From Syntrophorhabdaceae bacterium (GTDB taxonomy: Bacteria; Desulfobacterota; Syntrophorhabdia; Syntrophorhabdales; Syntrophorhabdaceae), in contig JAGOOA010000015.1 in the NCBI GenBank assembly GCA_017992765.1, positions 1 through 55,044 of the forward strand: 55,044 nucleotides of DNA. Direction: 5' to 3'. The position numbers and the translations under genes were made by a program. The notes beneath the pieces were generated by a model. The model was given only the letters and a program-made list of their open reading frames with translations. It did not search any database and was not told where the DNA came from. Below, piece after piece: positions 28,046 through 35,118 of the stretch. The stretch's first letter is position 1. The number at the start of each line of letters is the position of its first letter.

Positions 28046-28083
28046 CCTCATTCTCCGCCTTTCCACTTTTCCGTTTCTCCGCT
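27991..28083. repeat. Two period-8 repeat arrays over the kinase gene start
   Basis: At 27991-28030 five octamers follow one another: GCGAGTAT, GTTGGCAT, GCGAGCAT, GTGGGCAT, GTAGCAGA. At 28052-28083 four pyrimidine-rich octamers follow: TCTCCGCC, TTTCCACT, TTTCCGTT, TCTCCGCT. On the minus strand three successive units of the first array begin with ATG, so start codons occur in all three frames. Confidence 0.7.
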
Positions 28084-28252
28084 TCTTTTTTGTCTTTATT
28101 TCCCCTTCCTGGCTCCCCCTATTCTCTGTTTCAGGCTTTTCCTTCGTCCGGCTTTGACGCCTCTCCGGTCTGTTCATATGCAAATTTTTTATGCCTGCCA
28201 GTCTTCATTCCTCCATATTCCCCTTTTATTTAACTATCGGAGATTACAGATA

Positions 28253-28298
28253 ATTATATCTATATATTGAAGAATAGCACAACAGACGGTTATTGCAA
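28253..28298 (-). promoter_or_regulatory. Candidate overlapping promoters for the kinase/HD-GYP operon
   Basis: On the minus strand TTGCAA (28293-28298) and TATTCT (28271-28276) are 16 nt apart, and TTGTGC (28277-28282) and TATAAT (28253-28258) are 18 nt apart. The spacer 28046-28342 holds nothing else I can assign. Confidence 0.35.
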
Positions 28299-28342
28299 GC
28301 AATTATCACCTGCTTTGCTATGGACATCAGGAATAATCCCAC

Positions 28343-28582
28343 TTATTCGTAATGCGGCTCAGCTGCATTACGACAATGTTGGAGGTCATTCACGGCCATA
28401 CTCATTGACTTGGTAATGCGCGGCGCGTTAATGTATTCGAATTTTATCCCCCGGTTTTTACCTCCGCCCTGCCAGAAAAGGTCCAACTCAGCCCCTGCAT
28501 GAGTACTCCAGAAATACAGCGAATGGTCTTCTTTCCAGCTTTTGTATCTCTCTGAAATCTTTTTTCTTTCTATGAAGTTCAT
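28343..28582 (-). pseudogene. Remnant of an AAA ATPase with DUF4143 domain
   Basis: The 79-codon frame contains YFWSTHAGAELDLFWQGGGK, then GIKFEYINAPRITKSM and AVNDL, which is the C-terminal nuclease-like part of DUF4143 proteins (normally about 400 aa with an N-terminal ATPase). The ATPase and most of DUF4143 are missing, and the usual ending after the DL motif (a VVYPG strand) is lost. It is therefore read as a decayed fragment, not a working gene. It sits next to a toxin-antitoxin pair, a typical accessory-gene setting. Confidence 0.7.
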
Positions 28583-28701
28583 GCTTACAGTGTGGCAGGG
28601 TCTCTTGAAATGTCAACAAGTTAATATGATATTTCAATGATAGCGTAAAGCGCCTTACCGAATCCTGACGTTCCTCCTTTAAATGTATATACTTAATGAT
28701 G

Positions 28702-28730
28702 TTGACTTACATTAATAATTATAGTATACT
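28702..28730 (+). promoter_or_regulatory. Promoter of the vapBC pair
   Basis: TTGACT (28702-28707) and TATACT (28725-28730) are 17 nt apart, 26 nt before the vapB ATG. The -10 lies in the palindrome AGTATACT, and a related GTATATAC occurs at 28685-28692; these could be operator half-sites for the AbrB-type antitoxin. Confidence 0.65.
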
Positions 28731-28756
28731 TATTTACAAAAGTAGGAGGAACAAGC

Positions 28757-28987
28757 ATGGATAAGGCAATTGTTACAATCAAAGGACAGGTCGTGATCCC
28801 TTCCAAGATACGGCGCAAACTTGGCATTAAACAAGGAACACAGGTCACCTTTTATGAAAGAGACGGCGAGATAGTGATCAAACCGATCACCGATGAGTAC
28901 TTGCAGAGAATGGCAGGATTCACGGGTACGAAGGGGAGGCTTTTGAAGGCCCTGAAAGAAGAAAAGGCAAAGGAGCGCGACCTATGA
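28757..28987 (+). CDS. vapB: AbrB/MazE-fold antitoxin of a VapBC-type system
   Basis: A 76-aa protein. The N-terminal swapped-hairpin DNA-binding domain (residues 3-46) reads VTIKGQVVIPSKIRRKLGIKQG, typical of SpoVT/AbrB antitoxins. The basic and acidic tail (48-76) should wrap and inhibit the toxin. AGGAGG lies 7 nt before the ATG and a good promoter lies upstream. The stop overlaps the toxin start by ATGA. It probably represses its own promoter together with the toxin. Confidence 0.9.
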   Translation: MDKAIVTIKGQVVIPSKIRRKLGIKQGTQVTFYERDGEIVIKPITDEYLQRMAGFTGTKGRLLKALKEEKAKERDL

Positions 28988-29388
28988 AAGCAGTTCTTAG
29001 GGTCCTTGATGCCTATAGCTTGATCGCTTATCTTGAAGGTGAAAAAGGCGCTGATACCATGGTTGAAGTATTCAAGTCCGCCAGAGATTCCGGGAAAAGC
29101 CTCCTTCTCTCAGTGGTAAACTGGGGAGAAGTCTATTATATTATCTTGCGGGAAGAAGGTCGGAGACGAGTTGACGAGATATCGCACCTCATATCAACGC
29201 TGCCTATAGAGATCGTTCCCGCTGACTCAGGGATCACAAGGCAAGCTGCCGAATACAAAGCCGTAAAGAAGATGTCCTATGCTGATTGTTTCGCTGCAGC
29301 GCTTGCAAAATTGCACAGGGCCGAGCTGGTAACCGGGGATATAGAATTTAAACAAGTCGAGGGCGATATAAAAATTAGATGGATTTAA
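28984..29388 (+). CDS. vapC: PIN-domain toxin VapC
   Basis: A 134-aa PIN-domain ribonuclease. The four acidic metal ligands are visible: Asp9 (VLDAYSL), Glu49 (NWGEVYY), Asp101 (SYADCFAAAL) and Asp119 (TGDIEF). VapC toxins cut tRNA or rRNA when the antitoxin is lost. It is translationally coupled to vapB. The set looks complete and so probably active. Confidence 0.92.
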   Translation: MKAVLRVLDAYSLIAYLEGEKGADTMVEVFKSARDSGKSLLLSVVNWGEVYYIILREEGRRRVDEISHLISTLPIEIVPADSGITRQAAEYKAVKKMSYADCFAAALAKLHRAELVTGDIEFKQVEGDIKIRWI

Positions 29389-29436
29389 TTGACCTTCCCC
29401 GTTTCTGCCTTCCACTCACATACCCACACACTTTCT

Positions 29437-30441
29437 TTACGGAAGCCTTACGCTTCTCAGGAACGCGGCGCTCTTCTCCGGCATGGCGGTGTTGATGAAC
29501 ATGCCGGTGCCCAGCTCGAAGCCTGCAGCCTGGGATACGCGCGGGATGATGGCGATATACCAATGGAAGAACTTCGAGTCGGCGCCTCGCGGCGACAGGG
29601 AGCGTATTGCATAATTGAAGTCTGGGTTCTCAAGTCCCACGTAGAGCCTGAGGAGGACATCCTTAAGTATATATGCGAGGTCGGACATCTCTTTGTCCGA
29701 TATGAGGCCGTAGCACGCCTCGTGCCTTCTGGGAAATATCCATAGGTGGAACGGGGACAACGCCGCATAGGGAATGAAGGCGACAAATGAATCGTTCTCG
29801 CAAATTATCCTCTCCCCGTCCTTCAGTTCCCCCTGCAAATAGGAACAGTAGAGGCATTCGCCGAAATTGACGTAGTAGTAGTTCCTGATCGCCTCACCGA
29901 GCCGCATCATGACCTGCCCCGGGAAGACCGGCGTCCCCACGATCTGGGAATGGGGATGCTCGAGGGACGTCCCGGCGCCTGCGCCGTGGTTCTTGAAGAT
30001 GATCACGTGCTCTACCCTTTCGTCGTTGTAAAAGGCGAGCTGGCGGTCCTTGTAGGCGAAGAGTATCTTCTCTATGTGCGAAGGCGGCAGTAGGGCCGTC
30101 GTCATGTTATGACCGGGCGACTCTATGATGACCTCATGGAGCCCCACGCCGGAGATGTATTGTTTGAAGTCAGTCTTGTTCTTGATGATCTCGCCTTCAG
30201 GCGACAGGGCAGAGAACTTGTTCGGTACTGAGCGGACCATCCATTTTCCCTGTCCGTCATTGATCCTGAAGGTCTCGTCAGGTGTCTGGCTCTCGTTCCC
30301 CGGGCAGAAGGGGCAGGTAGGGACATAGGCCGGTATCTCTTTTGCCTCTTTTTTGCGTGTAAAATCTTCCGGTCTTTTCGCACGCTCGGTGGCAATGATC
30401 ACCCAATCGCCTGTTACGATGTTCAATCGCACTTCCGGCAT
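29437..30441 (-). CDS. galT: Galactose-1-phosphate uridylyltransferase
   Basis: Transfers UMP between UDP-glucose and galactose-1-phosphate (or a related sugar phosphate). The 334-aa protein has CPFCPGNE near residue 40, zinc-type CLYC near 190, the nucleophile motif HPHSQ in GTSLEHPHSQIVG and a C-terminal FHWYIAIIPR. The start MPEVRLNIVTGDWVIIATERAKRP is the family start; the frame runs upstream to 30588 through repeats and is rejected there. It stands alone and could supply UDP-sugars for the polysaccharide genes that begin on the opposite strand. Confidence 0.9.
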   Translation of the reverse strand: MPEVRLNIVTGDWVIIATERAKRPEDFTRKKEAKEIPAYVPTCPFCPGNESQTPDETFRINDGQGKWMVRSVPNKFSALSPEGEIIKNKTDFKQYISGVGLHEVIIESPGHNMTTALLPPSHIEKILFAYKDRQLAFYNDERVEHVIIFKNHGAGAGTSLEHPHSQIVGTPVFPGQVMMRLGEAIRNYYYVNFGECLYCSYLQGELKDGERIICENDSFVAFIPYAALSPFHLWIFPRRHEACYGLISDKEMSDLAYILKDVLLRLYVGLENPDFNYAIRSLSPRGADSKFFHWYIAIIPRVSQAAGFELGTGMFINTAMPEKSAAFLRSVRLP

Positions 30442-30520
30442 AACGACCCCCTTTTTCTTATAATGCTGTATCCTTCTGTTAATGTTATGACAAATACACT
30501 CACCATACAAGAGCAAATGT

Positions 30521-30685
30521 CGTATTTCGTATATCGTATTTAGTATATCGAGATAATGCGTGAGGCGGGGGCGAAATGGGATCGCCACGTCATTTCGTCC
30601 CTCGTGCTATGTCACACGATCTGTAGGAAAATCGTCATTAGATCCTTTTGCAGTTCACTATATACGATATACTATATACTGTTCA
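30521..30685. repeat. Inverted pair of 7-nt arrays enclosing about 95 nt (MITE-like)
   Basis: Left array (30521-30548): CGTATTT, CGTATAT, CGTATTT, AGTATAT. Right array (30651-30685): CAGTTCA, CTATATA, CGATATA, CTATATA, CTGTTCA. The right is an inverted version of the left. The enclosed DNA has its own small inverted repeat (CGAAATG and CATTTCG). Together with the promoter and the next array it fills the 392-nt spacer between galT and the exopolysaccharide operon; no gene is seen. Confidence 0.75.
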
Positions 30686-30708
30686 CGGTTTTTTCATGTG
30701 AATTCAGT

Positions 30709-30736
30709 TTGACAGTCCGTTGCATATTGCTATAAT
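30709..30736 (+). promoter_or_regulatory. Consensus promoter of the exopolysaccharide operon
   Basis: TTGACA (30709-30714) and TATAAT (30731-30736), both perfect sigma70 consensus, are separated by 16 nt. The predicted transcript has a leader of about 90 nt that includes two heptad arrays before the first start codon at 30834. Confidence 0.72.
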
Positions 30737-30756
30737 CTCAATATAAATCTTAGCTT

Positions 30757-30831
30757 CTGGATGCTTGATGCTCGATGCCGGCAAGTACTATAACCGGCTG
30801 ATAGCTGATAGCTGATAGCTGAGAGCTGATA
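30757..30831 (+). repeat. Two heptamer arrays in the leader of the exopolysaccharide operon
   Basis: 30757-30777: CTGGATG, CTTGATG, CTCGATG. 30797-30831: GCTGATA three times, GCTGAGA, GCTGATA. The second array stops 2 nt before the start codon of the first TPR gene, so the only purines available for ribosome binding lie inside the repeat. Confidence 0.8.
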
Positions 30832-30833
30832 AG

Positions 30834-31316
30834 ATGAAAGCGCGGACAGCGATCATAGCGTTATTGTGCATTGCGGCGGCGACCACCCTCGCCTACCGTA
30901 CGATCAATCGCGATTGGGTTATATACAGGCATGCCGAAACGCTGTACAAGAAGAAAGAGTACGTAAAAGCGATACCCTATTATTCGTCGCTGCTGGAGAA
31001 GGGCTTCAAGGACCCCGTTGCGCTGTCGAGGCTCGGCGAGATGTACCTGGCGACATCGGACCTCGATAAGGCCCGGTCCGTTTATGAGGCGATGCTGAGG
31101 AACGACCCGCTCAACATGTGGGCAAGGGTCACCGTCGCGGATATCTACATGAGGCTCGGACAATATGAGAGGACGGTCGGCATATACACGATGCTCCTTC
31201 GCTCCCGGCCTGAGGACCGGCATCTCCATATCCTTCTGGCGCGGGCGCTGACCGCTAAAGGTGATTTCGACGGCGCCATCAGCCACTACAAGATTGCCCT
31301 GGGGGAAGAACGATGA
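30834..31316 (+). CDS. TPR protein, first gene of the exopolysaccharide operon
   Basis: A 160-aa protein with one N-terminal hydrophobic segment (residues 5-21, an uncleaved anchor or signal) followed by three to four tetratricopeptide repeats (for example YKKKEYVKAIPYYSSLLEKG and MRLGQYERTVGIYTMLL). It probably faces the periplasm and acts as a scaffold in a synthase-dependent polysaccharide export system, as TPR parts do in the Pga, Pel and alginate systems. It overlaps the next gene by ATGA. No enzyme motif is seen. Confidence 0.8.
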   Translation: MKARTAIIALLCIAAATTLAYRTINRDWVIYRHAETLYKKKEYVKAIPYYSSLLEKGFKDPVALSRLGEMYLATSDLDKARSVYEAMLRNDPLNMWARVTVADIYMRLGQYERTVGIYTMLLRSRPEDRHLHILLARALTAKGDFDGAISHYKIALGEER

Positions 31317-31939
31317 AACGAAACGCAAAGACGTTTTTAATCGCGTGCTGCGTCATCCTGTCCTTTTTGGTCATTGATGCCGCATACGGCCAGCAGAAGG
31401 CTCCTGAAGGATCGATCGTCCCGAAAAGCGATCAGGTCCCCGAGTGGAAGGCGCGCTGGGAGCTCGCACGGGTATTGGGCTATGCGAAAAGATACGGCGA
31501 AGCCGTTGACGAATATCAAAAGGTCCTCAAGGAGAAGCCCGATCTTCATGAGGCGAAGATAGAGATGGCAAAGACCCTTTTCTGGATGGGGAAGAAAGAT
31601 GAGGCGCTTCGGGCGCTCGAGGAAGTTCCCGTCGCAAAGCTCGACGGCCAGGCGAGATCCGCCCTTGCGGAGATCTATATCTCTCAGAAAAGATATGACA
31701 GGGCGGAACCGTTGCTGCGGGATCTCGTCGCAAAGGACCCGAAAGACCACAGGGCGCGGCTGAAGCTCGCAGAGCTCCTGAGCTGGAATAAAAGATATAA
31801 GGAATCCATCGATGAGTACGAGGCTATCCTGAGCGACCTGCCGGATGATAAGCAGGTGCGCCGCAAGTACGGCCTTGTCCTCATGTGGTCCGGCAGGCAC
31901 AGCGACGCCGCCGCACAGCTGAGGAAGACGCTGGAGTAA
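31313..31939 (+). CDS. Periplasmic TPR protein of the exopolysaccharide operon
   Basis: A 208-aa protein with a clear signal peptide (residues 1-26, ending IDAAYGQQ) and about four TPR units, including YAKRYGEAVDEYQKVLKEKP and WNKRYKESIDEYEAIL. The same WxKRYxxSIxxYE flavour is found in the large porin downstream, so the two probably arose from one repeat family. It is coupled to the gene before (ATGA) and ends 1 nt before the porin start codon. The likely role is a periplasmic bridge between synthase and outer-membrane porin. Confidence 0.8.
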   Translation: MKRNAKTFLIACCVILSFLVIDAAYGQQKAPEGSIVPKSDQVPEWKARWELARVLGYAKRYGEAVDEYQKVLKEKPDLHEAKIEMAKTLFWMGKKDEALRALEEVPVAKLDGQARSALAEIYISQKRYDRAEPLLRDLVAKDPKDHRARLKLAELLSWNKRYKESIDEYEAILSDLPDDKQVRRKYGLVLMWSGRHSDAAAQLRKTLE

Positions 31940-31940
31940 A

Positions 31941-34900
31941 ATGAATATAACGACAGCATATCGTATATCGTATATCGTATATCGGGATCCTAAAGGGAAC
32001 GCCCGGCATCGGCCGTTCGGACCGTTTCTTTGGTACTGCTTTATATGGGGGTTCGTTCTGGTCATGTGCTTTCTCCATGTCCTTCCCGTCTCTGCCTCTG
32101 AGAGGACCATCGTGCCCCCCGGAGAGGCCGTATCGGACTTCGATGCGAGGCTGGCGCTCGCACAGTCGCTCTCCTATGATGAGGCCACGCTCAATGATTC
32201 TGTCCGCGAATATGAGATCCTCAGCAGGGAACAGCCGCGCAATGCCGTTGTCCTTGCCGAGCTGGCCGGCGCGTATGCACGGCTGAAGCGGTACCCGGAG
32301 GCGCTTGAAAGGCTCAAGAAGGCCGTTGCGTTAAAGCCTGACGATAAAGACATCCTTCGTTCTGCCGGGGATGTGCACCTCTACAGCGGCGATCACGCCG
32401 GAGCAGAGACCTATTACAAAAGGGCATACAGCATCGATCCGGGATCAGAGGAGGTAAAAAAGAAGCTGGCCTTTGTCTTGAGCTGGCAAAAAAAGGATAA
32501 CGAGGCCTTACCTCTGTTCCTTGACCTCTACAAAAAATATCCTGACGATAAAGAGACCGCCGTGGAGGCCGCCCGGCTTTATGCAAGGCGCGGCGAGCAC
32601 GCGAGATCCCTGTCGATCCTCGAACACCTCCTTGCCCGGTATCCTGACGATCCGGAGCTGCTCGTTGAGCTCGCAGATATCGAGGCAGGACTCGGCCATG
32701 CAAAACGATGCAGGGAGCTCTACGAAAGGGTGCTCGGGAAAAGGACCGGCGACGACAGGCTCCTATTGCAATATGCCGAGCGAATGAAGCTGTGGGGCGA
32801 CTTTTACAGGGCGGAACGGATCTATGCAAATTGGTTGAAAAAGAACCCGGGAGACGCCGCCGCGATGCTGAAGCTTGCAAAGGTCTATGGGAGCGCACAG
32901 CAGTATGAGAAGGCCGAGGGCGCCTACAGGAAGCTGCTCCTGAAAGACCCGGAGGACACCGGCGCCCTCTTCGGGCTTGCAACGCTCAAGCTCTGGGAAA
33001 AGGATTTCGGGCCATCGCTCATGTATGCCGATCGGGCTCTTTCCATAGAGCCAAAGGACCCTGCCGCGCTTGCGGTAAAAGGAGAGGCGCTCATTTTCCT
33101 GCAGAAGTACAAAGAGGCGCAGGAGATATATATGCTGCTGGCGGGGTCGAAGGGCAACGAGGCGCGGGGTTATCTCGGCGCCGGGAAGGCCTGCCTCAAG
33201 GGGAACGAAAATGAAAATGCAAGGGACCTTTTCAACAAGGCGCTTGAGGCTGCGCCCGATGACGTTGAGGCACGATTCTACGCGGCGGGCTTTCGTGCCG
33301 TTCAGGAAAGACATTACATTGAAAATGTACGGGAAGGCAACAGGCGTAGCCCGTCAAAGCTCACCGCCTGGGCAAACCTCTATGTGCGGCACGGATATTT
33401 CGATGCAGCCATCAGCTTGCTTCAGGATGCGCTGAGCTATGATCCCGATTATTTTCCCGCAAAGATAGCCCTTGCCCAGACCTTCGGCATCAGCCTCCGG
33501 TATGGTCAGTCGATAGCGGCCTACGAAGAGCTTGAAAAGGATCTTCCCGGCAGCTCGAAGATACTCATAGAGCACGCGAGGGTCCTCGGATGGTCCAAGC
33601 GATACGGCGATTCGATCAGCTTATACGAACACGTCCATACGCTCAATCCCGGCGACGCCCTTCCGTTAAAGGAGATGGCGCGCGTCGCCATGTGGGGCAA
33701 GATGCCCGATGAAGCGATGGCGGCCTATCGTTCCCTTCTCGCCCCTTCGGTGGACAGCATGTTATCACAGAAGGCAGTCTCTGTCGTAGAGGCGTCGGAC
33801 GACGATAAAATACGCGAGGAATATGGGCATCTTCAGAGGATCATAAGAGAAGGCTCGATCTACCAGGGATATGAGGCGGTCAGGAAGCCTTTTGAGAACA
33901 ACGATCGGCTGAGGTCCGTCATGATGGATCTGCTTCCGGTATACAGGACGCAGAAGGCCGTGGCCCTCGAAAGCGAGGCAAAAAGGCTCTCCTTCGATAA
34001 CCGCTTCGCCCGTTCCATGCCATATTATGAAGAGCTTATGCGTTTTGATCCCGTGAACGAGGAGGCATATTTCGACTACGCCCAGGTCGAATGCGCCCTC
34101 GGCCTCTGCGACAGAGAGAAGGTCACCTATGGCCGCCTTCTCAATATCGACCCCCTCCACAACCTCGCAGGGATCGCCTTGGAAAGGCAGCAGATAAGGA
34201 AGGAACCTTCATTGAGGCTTGACTACTCTTACTGGATGGAGGACGGCAGGGGCGACCTCGCCCAGATAAGGAGGAACCGGTTCGACCTTGCCCTCGACCT
34301 GCCTGTCCTCTGCAGATACCATTTCAATGTTGTGCTCCACCAGTGGTTCGAAAGGCCGGCCTTCAACCACAGGGCATACGGGGCAACGGGGTTCACCTTC
34401 GGCTTCAACGGCGTGTTCAACGAATATGTGAGGGGCGAGGCAAGCTGGACCTACAAGGACTACGCCAATAACGACCTGAGCGACAGAAACACCGGCAAGG
34501 CGGGCGTGTGGCTCAACCTGAAGGAATACGTGCACATCGGCGCCGGCTATGAAAGGACAGATGAATTGTATAATTATTTCGGTTTAAAACAGGGCACCCA
34601 GGCAGACAGCTGGTGGCTCGGCGCCCGCGCGAACATCACGCGTCGCCTCGACCTCGACGGGAAGGCAAGGTTCATCTCCTACAATGACGACAACGAGGGG
34701 ACGCACTATTCCCTTGCCCTCGGATACGCCTTCACCGATCACCCGAAGGTCTTCAAGGTCGCCCTCTCCGGTGAATACCGCGACACGCAGCACGAGAACA
34801 TCTTCACTTACAGCGGAAGCGACCTTAAGGACATCACCCACCCTTACTGGACACCGAGGAATTACACGGGCGCGGCAATCACCTTCCAATGGCGCCACGA

Positions 34901-35117
34901 TTACTCGAAGCTGTTCTTTTGCGGCAACGAGCTTCGCTTCTACGACCTCCGGACCTCCTTCGGGACCGATTCGGAGAACAACCCTTACGCAAAGATCGAG
35001 GGGGAGCTGCACCATGAGTTCGGAAAGCGGTGGACCCTCGGCCTTAAGGCAATGTGGCACAGCTCGCCGGAGTGGGATGCCAACGGGCTGTGGGCCTTTT
35101 TGAGGTATCGATTCTGA
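31941..35117 (+). CDS. TPR and outer-membrane beta-barrel export porin (PgaA-like architecture)
   Basis: A 1058-aa protein. Residues 28-53 hold the hydrophobic signal segment (WYCFIWGFVLVMCFLHVLPVSA). About residues 60-740 are a long TPR superhelix. The last 300 residues are amphipathic beta strands rich in Tyr, Trp and Gly, ending in RYRF with the terminal phenylalanine used by the BAM machinery. This is the PgaA/AlgK-AlgE plan: export of a polysaccharide through the outer membrane. The only start codon ahead of the signal segment is the ATG at 31941 with GGAG upstream, so codons 6-15 are read through a heptamer array. One nt separates the stop and the synthase ATG. Confidence 0.83.
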   Translation: MNITTAYRISYIVYRDPKGNARHRPFGPFLWYCFIWGFVLVMCFLHVLPVSASERTIVPPGEAVSDFDARLALAQSLSYDEATLNDSVREYEILSREQPRNAVVLAELAGAYARLKRYPEALERLKKAVALKPDDKDILRSAGDVHLYSGDHAGAETYYKRAYSIDPGSEEVKKKLAFVLSWQKKDNEALPLFLDLYKKYPDDKETAVEAARLYARRGEHARSLSILEHLLARYPDDPELLVELADIEAGLGHAKRCRELYERVLGKRTGDDRLLLQYAERMKLWGDFYRAERIYANWLKKNPGDAAAMLKLAKVYGSAQQYEKAEGAYRKLLLKDPEDTGALFGLATLKLWEKDFGPSLMYADRALSIEPKDPAALAVKGEALIFLQKYKEAQEIYMLLAGSKGNEARGYLGAGKACLKGNENENARDLFNKALEAAPDDVEARFYAAGFRAVQERHYIENVREGNRRSPSKLTAWANLYVRHGYFDAAISLLQDALSYDPDYFPAKIALAQTFGISLRYGQSIAAYEELEKDLPGSSKILIEHARVLGWSKRYGDSISLYEHVHTLNPGDALPLKEMARVAMWGKMPDEAMAAYRSLLAPSVDSMLSQKAVSVVEASDDDKIREEYGHLQRIIREGSIYQGYEAVRKPFENNDRLRSVMMDLLPVYRTQKAVALESEAKRLSFDNRFARSMPYYEELMRFDPVNEEAYFDYAQVECALGLCDREKVTYGRLLNIDPLHNLAGIALERQQIRKEPSLRLDYSYWMEDGRGDLAQIRRNRFDLALDLPVLCRYHFNVVLHQWFERPAFNHRAYGATGFTFGFNGVFNEYVRGEASWTYKDYANNDLSDRNTGKAGVWLNLKEYVHIGAGYERTDELYNYFGLKQGTQADSWWLGARANITRRLDLDGKARFISYNDDNEGTHYSLALGYAFTDHPKVFKVALSGEYRDTQHENIFTYSGSDLKDITHPYWTPRNYTGAAITFQWRHDYSKLFFCGNELRFYDLRTSFGTDSENNPYAKIEGELHHEFGKRWTLGLKAMWHSSPEWDANGLWAFLRYRF
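31958..31985 (+). repeat. Heptamer array inside the porin leader codons
   Basis: Four tandem units, ATATCGT three times and ATATCGG, occupy codons 6-15 of the porin gene. It is the same unit as in the spacer before purF (51806-51840). A 7-nt change shifts the reading frame. Confidence 0.88.
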
Positions 35118-35118
35118 T

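Noticed and set aside
28343-28582. Functional small protein
   Set aside because: It matches only the distal DUF4143 segment and lacks the ATPase and final strand, so it is a remnant.
29437-30588. Longer galT start at 30588
   Set aside because: The additional 49 residues run through heptad repeats and precede the conserved MPEVRLN start.
31341-32110. Long minus-strand frames under the TPR genes
   Set aside because: They are shadows of the TPR reading frames on the plus strand and have no start signals or domains.
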